Positions 1 through 5,196 of a DNA stretch of 21,914 nt are shown here, one piece after another. The translations under genes were made by a program, and so were the position numbers. The stretch is from an uncultured Clostridia bacterium (GTDB taxonomy: Bacteria; Bacillota; Clostridia; Oscillospirales; Oscillospiraceae). Under the pieces are notes generated by a model. The model ran no database searches and had not been told where the DNA came from. It worked only from the letters and a program-made list of their open reading frames with translations. The stretch covers positions 1-21,914 of the forward strand of contig CALERM010000059.1 in assembly GCA_937907715.1 (NCBI GenBank), given 5' to 3'. Each line of letters opens with the position of its first letter. The first letter of the stretch is position 1.

Positions 1-90
1 GGTCGCCTTGAAGCAGTCGTTTTCCATCCACATCTCGTAGATGGCGCTTTCGACCTGCTGCGGCTCATACACCTTGGGTAATTCTTTCAT
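1..90 (-). CDS. valS: Valine--tRNA ligase, N-terminal fragment cut by window edge
   Basis: Only the first 30 codons are in the window; the rest lies beyond position 1. The visible N-terminus begins MKELPKVYEPQQVESAIYEM and continues with W-M-E-N-D-C-F. This matches the usual start of bacterial ValS, in which a K-x-Y-x-P-x-x-V-E stretch is followed by a W-x-x-x-x-x-F segment. The start is fixed by an AAGGAG ribosome site seven bases upstream. The enzyme charges tRNA-Val in the cytoplasm. It lies 26 bases downstream of the YcxB-like gene, and both follow the T-box leader at 656-901, whose candidate specifier is a valine codon. That supports both the identity and control by uncharged tRNA-Val. 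Confidence is limited only by the short length seen. Confidence 0.85.
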   Translation of the reverse strand, partial: MKELPKVYEPQQVESAIYEMWMENDCFKAT

Positions 91-116
91 GGGTTCTCTC
101 CTTCTATCATAGTTAC

Positions 117-641
117 TTATTTTATCATTTGAACGGGCTTGCCGGTCTTGTCTGCAAGAAACGCACGGAAGTCTTCCATCGTTCCGCCGGAAAAACTCTC
201 TTTATCAAGCGCCTGCGCCTGATTATTGGAGAGCGCCAGAACGACATAGCGCGGCAGCTCGGCAATGGCAAGAATCTGCGGGTAGGAAAATCGGCTTTCC
301 GTGACGCTCGTTTCAATTGTGTAGCCGTCTTCTCCGAATACGCAGCTTGCGTGCTCCGTCCCGGGAAGAACGTTCCGCTTTGCGATGCGGCCGTTGAGCC
401 GGTCCTCCTGAAAGCTTGCATAGATCATGCACAGCATGGCAATCGGAACCAGAAGGTTTCTCGCACGAAGCGGCTCTTGAGATGCGATGCTCAACGCCGT
501 TGATGCAAGCCCCAGTGCCAGAACGACGCCCGCAATAATACGTGTGCGGCGGCTGCGTTTTTTCCGGACGGTTTTGCGTAGACCCTTCGCCATCGCCGTG
601 AGCGTTTCCTGATCATAATCCGTCTCAAATCGGAATTCCAT
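117..641 (-). CDS. YcxB-like two-helix membrane protein
   Basis: This is a 174-residue protein. A charged N-terminus contains a basic run (K-K-R-S-R-R, about residues 27-32). Two hydrophobic helices follow (about 35-52 and 62-77), and then a soluble C-terminal domain (about 95-170) with the look of the YcxB family: G-Y-T-I-E-T, then S-Y-P-Q-I-L, then a short F-x-x-F/L end. The function of this family is unknown; it is usually predicted as an inner-membrane protein with a cytoplasmic tail. The start at 641 is chosen because GGAGGG lies just upstream. A longer reading in the same frame would only translate the T-box terminator. It is the first gene behind the valine-type T-box and sits between the leader and valS, so it should be induced when tRNA-Val is uncharged. 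That is unusual company for this family. Confidence 0.75.
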   Translation of the reverse strand: MEFRFETDYDQETLTAMAKGLRKTVRKKRSRRTRIIAGVVLALGLASTALSIASQEPLRARNLLVPIAMLCMIYASFQEDRLNGRIAKRNVLPGTEHASCVFGEDGYTIETSVTESRFSYPQILAIAELPRYVVLALSNNQAQALDKESFSGGTMEDFRAFLADKTGKPVQMIK

Positions 642-655
642 GTTCCCTCCTTTTG

Positions 656-901
656 CAAGAAAAACGCCCTGAGCCAAAAGACTCAGGGCGAAAGATTCTT
701 CCGTGGTACCACCTGAAGTTCCCGCATATGCGGACACTCAAGCTCTGTAACGGGAGCACCCGGCAGCGCTTACTGGCTTTTTCAGCGCCGCAGCTCAAAG
801 GCGACCTCGAACAGGCTCTGCGCGAAAGCTTTCACCAGCCGCTTTCTCTCTGAGGCGCAAAAACACGTTCTCTTTCCTTTTCTCAGCTTTGTTGCAAAAT
901 T
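656..901 (-). promoter_or_regulatory. T-box riboswitch leader, valine-type
   Basis: Read on the minus strand, the leader shows the T-box landmarks in order. There is an AGAGA-type start near 854 and a GGTGAAAGC element near 836. A specifier region has GTC at 805-803, followed by a purine and then CCTTTGAG. Next comes an AGTA element near 773 and a CCCGTTACAG stretch near 752. The T-box core AGGTGGTACCACGG lies at 714-701, followed by an intrinsic terminator at 690-658. GTC is a valine codon. The TGGT of the core would pair with an A discriminator base, which suits tRNA-Val. Uncharged tRNA should stabilise the antiterminator and allow transcription into the YcxB-like gene and valS. The T-box itself is certain from the core motif; the specifier is placed by eye against the family consensus. 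Confidence 0.9.
658..690 (-). terminator. Regulated terminator of the T-box leader
   Basis: On the minus strand a 9-bp stem CGCCCTGAG / CTCAGGGCG with an 8-base loop is followed by a T run. It lies directly after the T-box core and just ahead of the ribosome site of the YcxB-like gene. This is the position expected for the attenuator that tRNA binding disrupts. Confidence 0.9.
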
Positions 902-907
902 TAGAAT

Positions 908-936
908 ATGATACCGGACCGGCGGCGATTTGTCAA
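908..936 (-). promoter_or_regulatory. Sigma-A type promoter of the T-box/ycxB-like/valS unit
   Basis: On the minus strand a perfect -35 TTGACA (936-931) is separated by 17 bases from a -10 TATCAT (913-908). The predicted transcript start near 901 is about 45 bases ahead of the first T-box element. The promoter lies immediately after the stop codon of the upstream coiled-coil gene, so valS is a separate unit from coaD. Confidence 0.85.
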
Positions 937-957
937 GGGTGTATCCTGCTTGTCCAA

Positions 958-1455
958 TCAGACGTCTTCAATGATCGGAGACGGCTTTGCCGCCTGGGGG
1001 TTTACCAGCGTGCGGAACTTCGAGCGCGACTCGCGAATCTCAGACAGAGACTGGGAAATTGCGTCTTCCGTGCGCTTCATGGCGTCGTCGACGTAGTCGT
1101 TCGTGACCTGACGCAGCTCCTTGATCTTCTGCTGCGCCGCTTTCATCATCTCGGCTGCCTGCTGCTCTGCCTGCTTGACAACCTCCTCGCGGGAAATCAT
1201 CTGCTTGGCGCGCTGCTCTGCCTGCTTGAGGATGTTTTCCGCCTCGCGCTTGGCATTGGTGATGACCTCGTTGCGGGACTCGACAATGGTCTTCGCCTGC
1301 TTCAGTTCGCCCGGCAGCTGGTTGCTGATCTCGTCGAGCAGGTCGAGCACCTTGTCGCGCTCGACAACGCACTTCTCCGCACCCAGCGGCAGACTCCACG
1401 CATCCTGCACCATCTCATACAATGTGGTGATGGTCTCTTCAATACCGTTCGCCAT
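958..1455 (-). CDS. Coiled-coil protein of unknown function next to coaD
   Basis: The product is 165 residues, charged and Q/E/K/A-rich, with an almost continuous heptad-like helix from about residue 45 to 145. It has no signal peptide or membrane segment. Proteins like this, sometimes labelled ATPase-like or DivIVA-like, often follow coaD in Clostridia. No catalytic motif is visible, so I assign no enzymatic role; a scaffold or cell-division-associated role would be inference only. The ATG follows the coaD stop by one base, and its AGGAGG ribosome site lies inside the last codons of coaD. It is therefore translated as the last gene of the uvrC-rsmD-coaD unit. The end (I-I-E-D-V) is close to the T-box promoter of the next unit, and no terminator is visible between them. 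Confidence 0.7.
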   Translation of the reverse strand: MANGIEETITTLYEMVQDAWSLPLGAEKCVVERDKVLDLLDEISNQLPGELKQAKTIVESRNEVITNAKREAENILKQAEQRAKQMISREEVVKQAEQQAAEMMKAAQQKIKELRQVTNDYVDDAMKRTEDAISQSLSEIRESRSKFRTLVNPQAAKPSPIIEDV

Positions 1456-1456
1456 G

Positions 1457-1954
1457 TTATTGTCCTCCTTTGTTCTTCCCCGCCATGCGGCTTGTCACGT
1501 CGTCGATGATCGCATCGGGCACAAAGCCGTGCAGATCTGCGCCGTAATATGCCATTTCCTTGACGATGCTCGACGAGAGATACATGAACTGGTGCTCCGT
1601 CGTTAAAAACATCGTGTCCAGACCGGGATTGAGCTTGTGGTTGATGAGCGCCATCTGGAACTCATGCTCAAAATCGGAAAGCGCCCGCAGTCCCTTGATT
1701 ACCACACCGCAGTTCTGCTCGCGCGCAAACTCCGCCAGCAGCTGATTGGACTGCATCACCGTCACATTCGGAAGATGCTTTGTGACGCGGCGAATCAGCT
1801 CCACGCGTTCGGTGGACGTAAAGACCGGATGCTTTTCCGCGTTGATCATCACGCACACGATCAGCTCGTCGAAATTCTTTGCCGCGCGCTCGATGATATT
1901 CAGATGACCGTTTGTGACCGGATCAAAGCTGCCGGGGTAAATGGCTCTTCTCAT
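1457..1954 (-). CDS. coaD: Phosphopantetheine adenylyltransferase
   Basis: This enzyme transfers AMP from ATP to 4'-phosphopantetheine to make dephospho-CoA, the fourth step of CoA synthesis. The 165-residue length is typical. Visible family features are GSFDPVTNGH near the N-terminus, containing the T-x-G-H nucleotidyl-transfer motif (T14-H17), KGLRALSDFEHEFQMA (87-102), and YLSSSIVKE (125-133), which corresponds to the I-S-S-T-x-V-R/K motif. The start overlaps the rsmD stop by four bases (ATGA), so it is probably translationally coupled. The rsmD-coaD pair is a very common arrangement in Firmicutes. Nothing is missing or odd. Confidence 0.97.
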   Translation of the reverse strand: MRRAIYPGSFDPVTNGHLNIIERAAKNFDELIVCVMINAEKHPVFTSTERVELIRRVTKHLPNVTVMQSNQLLAEFAREQNCGVVIKGLRALSDFEHEFQMALINHKLNPGLDTMFLTTEHQFMYLSSSIVKEMAYYGADLHGFVPDAIIDDVTSRMAGKNKGGQ

Positions 1955-2508
1955 AGCTCCTCCTGGGGTTGTTTGCGATAGATCGTTACGGCTGCTTTTC
2001 CGTACCGGTAGTCTCTGTATCGGACAAGCCCCGGAACGCCGGCAGGAAGCTCCTTCCCAAACGGTCTTTCGGTGATTATTATACCACTATCTGATAGAAT
2101 GTCAATTTCTGATATGCGTTTGAGGCTGTTTTCCAGGAAAACTTCCGCATAAGGCGGGTCCAGAAAGATCAGATCGAACGTCTCGCGGGCAGAGGCAAGG
2201 TAGGAAAGATAGTCTGCGCGGACAACCCGCGCGTTCTGCTCCAGCCGCGTTTTGGCGAGATTCTCGCGCACGACCTTGCAGGCGTCCTCGCGCATATCGA
2301 CAAAGACCGCCGATTTCGCGCCCCGGCTGAGCGCCTCGATGCCCATCTGCCCGGAGCCTGCGAACAGGTCCAGCACCCGCCTTCCCTCGACCTCGAACTG
2401 GATGGCGGAGAAAATGCCCTCCTTGACCTGATCCATCGTCGGGCGGGTGTCCATGCCCTTCGGCGCTTTGAGCGCCATGCCTCTTGCGCTTCCGGTAATG
2501 ACCCTCAT
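1951..2508 (-). CDS. rsmD: 16S rRNA (guanine966-N2)-methyltransferase
   Basis: RsmD methylates G966 (E. coli numbering) of 16S rRNA in the small subunit. The protein begins MRVITGSARG, the usual RsmD start, and has 185 residues. The SAM-binding motif I is DLFAGSGQMGIEA (47-59) and the catalytic motif is DPPY (117-120). The reading frame extends nine codons further upstream. However, the ATG at 2508 has an AGGAGG site about eight bases ahead and overlaps the uvrC stop as ATGA, so this start is chosen. The gene lies between uvrC and coaD in one transcription unit. Confidence 0.96.
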   Translation of the reverse strand: MRVITGSARGMALKAPKGMDTRPTMDQVKEGIFSAIQFEVEGRRVLDLFAGSGQMGIEALSRGAKSAVFVDMREDACKVVRENLAKTRLEQNARVVRADYLSYLASARETFDLIFLDPPYAEVFLENSLKRISEIDILSDSGIIITERPFGKELPAGVPGLVRYRDYRYGKAAVTIYRKQPQEEL

Positions 2509-4337
2509 GGCGTTTCCTCCTCGCGTTTTTTGCAAAAATAGTCGTAGACGGTCTTTCCGGCAGCTTTTCCGATGGCGTCCTCCAGAGCCGTCAGGCTGGC
2601 GTTTTCCACGGCGCGCACCGATTTGAAGACCTTGAGCAGCGTCTCGCGCCGCTTGCTTCCAATGCCCGGGATTTCTTCGAGCTTCGAGCCGCGCACCCGG
2701 CGGCTGCGGAGCGTATGATGATACGTGATGGCAAAGCGGTGCGTCTCCTCCTGAATCGTTCCGATCAGGGAAAAGACCGCCGGAATGGCGGAGATCGAGA
2801 TCTCATGCCCCTGCGGGGTCACCAGAGCGCGCGTCCTGTGGCGGTTGTCCTTCACCATGCCGAAGGTCGGAATGGAAAGTCCCAATTCGTTCAGCACCTG
2901 CAAGACCGCGTTCGCATGCTCGATGCCGCCGTCAATCAGAAGTGCGTCCGGCATCGCAGAAAACCCGGCGTCGCCGTTTTTGAGATGGGTCAGCCTGCGC
3001 CGCAGCACCTGCTGCATGGAGGCGTAGTCGTTCTGGTCGGTCAAGCCCTCGATTTTAAAGCGCTTGTAGTCCTGCTTGCTGGGTCTTCCGTCGACAAATA
3101 CGACCATCGATGCGACGATGTCGGTGCCCGCAATGTTCGAAATATCGTAGGATTCCAGCCGGTGCAGCGGCTGCTCCAAGCCCAGCATGCTCTGCAGCAA
3201 GCCCAGCGTACCCATGGCGCGCTCGGCTTTGGTGGTGACACGTTCTGCCTCTTCGCGCGCATTTTTCTGTGCCAGGTCCACCAGGCGCACATTGTCTCCG
3301 CGCTGCGGCGTGCGGATATGGACCTTTTTTTGCAGATTCTGATACAAAAGCTCTTCAAAAAGCGCCGCGTCCTCCATCGGCTTCGGCAGCAGAATCACCT
3401 TCGGCGCCGCGCCGCGGGCAAGATAATACTGCTTGACGAGCGCGCCCATCGCGTCCTCTTCTTCGTCCGACGGCTGCAAAATCTCGTAGTCCTTGTCGAG
3501 CAGATTGCCGTCTACATAGTGCAGCACCGCGAAGCATGCCTTCGCCTCGCTCTGATAATAGCCGATGACGTCGGTATTTGCCATCGAACCCGCGGTCACA
3601 AGCTGCTTCTGCCCGAGAGATTCCACCGCACGCAGCCGGTCGCGCAGCAGCGCCGCCTGTTCAAAGTCCAGCGCCTCTGCGCTGGCAAGCATCTTTTCGC
3701 GGATAGCATCTGCCAGCTCGGTATATTTTCCCTGCAGCAGCATCATCGCCTGCTCCATGCGCGCGCGGTACTCCGCGGGCGAACGGGAAAGCTGGCACCA
3801 GGCGTCGCAGTTATTCATGTGATAGTTGAGGCACGGACGTTCCTTTCCCAGATCGCGCGGAAATTTTTTCGAGCAGCCCGGAAGCTTCAGCGTCAGCCGG
3901 ATCGTATCGATGACCCGCTGCGTGGTCGATCTTCCGCCGTAGGGTCCAAAGTAGCTTGCGCCGTCTCCCAGGACGCGGTTGACCAGCTCCATGACGGGGT
4001 ATTCATCGCGCATATCCACACGAAGATACGGATAGCCCTTGTCGTCCTTCAGGAGAATGTTGTATTTTGGCATATGCCGCTTGATCAGCGAGCATTCCAG
4101 CACCAGCGCCTCAAATTCGCTCGCCGCAACAATGACGTCAAAATGGTCGATTTGACTGACCATCTTCCTCGTCTTTGGCGTATGGGCGGCGGTGTTCTGG
4201 AAATACTGGCTCACGCGGTTTTTGAGCTTCTTCGCCTTGCCGACGTAGATGATCTGCCCGGATTTGTCCTGCATCAGATATACGCCAGGCTCGAGCGGCA
4301 GGCTCAACGCCTTGTCTTTCAGTTCTTCAAAGGTCAT
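2505..4337 (-). CDS. uvrC: Excinuclease ABC subunit C
   Basis: UvrC makes both incisions around a bulky DNA lesion in nucleotide excision repair. The 610-residue protein shows all family parts. The GIY-YIG nuclease domain has GVY at 18-20 and IYVGKA from 30. Four cysteines at 155, 169, 177 and 181 sit where the UvrC iron-sulfur cluster is known. A UVR motif (about 206-239) binds UvrB. An RNase H-like endonuclease domain with LIDGG follows, and a helix-hairpin-helix end contains IPGIGSKRRETLL. The start at 4337 fits the usual distance to the GIY motif, although no good ribosome site is close by. The upstream region is the hairpin-rich gap, in which I could not identify a convincing promoter. 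Confidence 0.97.
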   Translation of the reverse strand: MTFEELKDKALSLPLEPGVYLMQDKSGQIIYVGKAKKLKNRVSQYFQNTAAHTPKTRKMVSQIDHFDVIVAASEFEALVLECSLIKRHMPKYNILLKDDKGYPYLRVDMRDEYPVMELVNRVLGDGASYFGPYGGRSTTQRVIDTIRLTLKLPGCSKKFPRDLGKERPCLNYHMNNCDAWCQLSRSPAEYRARMEQAMMLLQGKYTELADAIREKMLASAEALDFEQAALLRDRLRAVESLGQKQLVTAGSMANTDVIGYYQSEAKACFAVLHYVDGNLLDKDYEILQPSDEEEDAMGALVKQYYLARGAAPKVILLPKPMEDAALFEELLYQNLQKKVHIRTPQRGDNVRLVDLAQKNAREEAERVTTKAERAMGTLGLLQSMLGLEQPLHRLESYDISNIAGTDIVASMVVFVDGRPSKQDYKRFKIEGLTDQNDYASMQQVLRRRLTHLKNGDAGFSAMPDALLIDGGIEHANAVLQVLNELGLSIPTFGMVKDNRHRTRALVTPQGHEISISAIPAVFSLIGTIQEETHRFAITYHHTLRSRRVRGSKLEEIPGIGSKRRETLLKVFKSVRAVENASLTALEDAIGKAAGKTVYDYFCKKREEETP

Positions 4338-4357
4338 AGCAGTAAAAAAGCTTCACC

Positions 4358-4780
4358 TGCCAAAAAAGCTGACGCTTTTTTGGCAAAAGGATTGCACCTC
4401 GGCTGCGCGCATAATTTTTGTCCCGGTGGGGCAAAAATTCCACACTGGTTCAGCGAGCAGTATGTTTACCCGCAAGGAGTACGCGACATCCGTAAGCGGT
4501 AAAACCGCTAACGGCTCAGCGTGTCAAAAAAGTCTTTTTGACACGCTGCGGCAGTTTTTCAAACTTTTAAAAAGTTTGAAAAACTGGTTGATTGAACGCG
4601 AAAGACACCCCTGATGGGTTTCTTTCACACTATCTTCCTTTCCGAAATCATCGGCCCGGAAGGTTTTTCGACAGACTGGGCTGTCCTGTCCGGTCGGCGG
4701 AGCCGCCGGATAACATGAATTTCTATTTTATTTTGCCCTGCGGGGCAAAACTCTACGAGGTTTTTCAGTAAATTGAAAAA
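4358..4780. repeat. Cluster of consecutive hairpins between uvrC and the HPr-like gene
   Basis: This 485-base gap holds no credible gene but is packed with inverted repeats. 4358-4385 has 12-bp perfect arms and a 4-base loop. 4413-4439 has 12-bp arms with one G-T pair. 4490-4514 has 11-base arms with one mismatch. 4517-4548 has 14-bp perfect arms and loop AGTC. 4552-4586 has 17-base perfect arms around one base. 4600-4626 has 11-base arms with one mismatch. 4689-4710 is GC-rich. 4731-4750 has 8-bp arms, and 4761-4780 has 7-bp arms. Several arms carry A-runs and T-runs and would resemble intrinsic terminators on both strands. The origin is unknown; they may be extragenic repeat elements. Confidence 0.75.
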
Positions 4781-4809
4781 AGCTGCCTCAAAGCGGTCTT
4801 TGAGGCAGC
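4776..4809 (-). terminator. Intrinsic terminator of the HPr-like gene
   Basis: On the minus strand a 12-bp perfect stem GCTGCCTCAAAG / CTTTGAGGCAGC with loop ACCG is followed by six T residues. It begins 13 bases after the stop codon of the HPr-like gene, so that gene forms a single-gene unit. Confidence 0.92.
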
Positions 4810-4822
4810 GTTTCATCCGATT

Positions 4823-5083
4823 TTAGAAAACTTCCTTCACGAGCATTTCGGTCAGCGCTTTGACGGCTTCCTCTTCGTCGGGACCTTCCGCGATGATGCT
4901 CACGCGCGTGCCCTTCGTGATGCCCATGGACAACACGCCAAGAAGACTCTTGGCATTGATTTTCCGATCCTCCACCTCGACCCAGATGCTCGACTTGAAC
5001 TCGTTCGCCTTCTGGATGAAATAGGTGGCCTGCCGGTTATAAAGACCGGACTCACATTTGACAATGGATTGCTGCATGTACAT
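4823..5083 (-). CDS. HPr/Crh-like protein lacking the active-site histidine
   Basis: This is an 86-residue member of the HPr fold family. Normal HPr carries G-L-H-A-R-P-A around His15, which PEP and enzyme I phosphorylate in the sugar phosphotransferase system. Here the stretch reads GLYNRQA, so position 15 is Tyr. The regulatory serine is kept at position 46 in NAKSLLGVLSMG, as in HPr and Crh, where HPr kinase phosphorylates it for carbon catabolite control. A phosphocarrier role is therefore unlikely, and a Crh-like regulatory role is inferred. The ATG at 5083 has AAGGAG nine bases upstream and gives exactly the canonical numbering for positions 15 and 46. A GTG three codons earlier overlaps the ribosome site and is rejected. 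The gene has its own promoter and terminator. Confidence 0.88.
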   Translation of the reverse strand: MYMQQSIVKCESGLYNRQATYFIQKANEFKSSIWVEVEDRKINAKSLLGVLSMGITKGTRVSIIAEGPDEEEAVKALTEMLVKEVF

Positions 5084-5142
5084 AGACGACACTCCTTACA
5101 ATCATGCTTAGGCTATAATGCGCAGGGCTTTCATGTGCTTTG

Positions 5143-5171
5143 ATTTTACCCAAATTTCGTAAAAAAGTCAA
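5143..5171 (-). promoter_or_regulatory. Promoter of the HPr-like gene
   Basis: On the minus strand the -35 TTGACT (5171-5166) and the -10 TAAAAT (5148-5143) are separated by exactly 17 bases. The promoter lies just past the mutS2 stop and about 60 bases ahead of the start codon. Confidence 0.85.
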
Positions 5172-5196
5172 GCGTCAGTTAGGTCTCCTGCAGGGC

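Noticed and set aside
642..737. N-terminal extension of the YcxB-like protein by 32 residues
   Set aside because: The extension would translate the T-box core and terminator; the ribosome site favours the start at 641.
889..1509. A 206-codon plus-strand frame opposite the coiled-coil gene
   Set aside because: Leucine- and arginine-rich translation is typical of the reverse of a Q/E/K-rich coiled coil; there is no start signal.
2715..4502. A 595-codon open frame on the plus strand across uvrC
   Set aside because: It is antisense to uvrC, which is certain from its domains. High G+C with few stop codons produces such shadows; the translation is rich in R, H, L and Q without any recognisable motif or ribosome site.
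4358..4780. CRISPR array
   Set aside because: The repeats differ from each other, are palindromic, and have no uniform unit or spacer length; no cas gene is present.
4249..4816. Short frames within the uvrC-HPr gap, including a 63-codon minus-strand frame
   Set aside because: They are composed of the hairpin repeats, lack ribosome sites and resemble no family.
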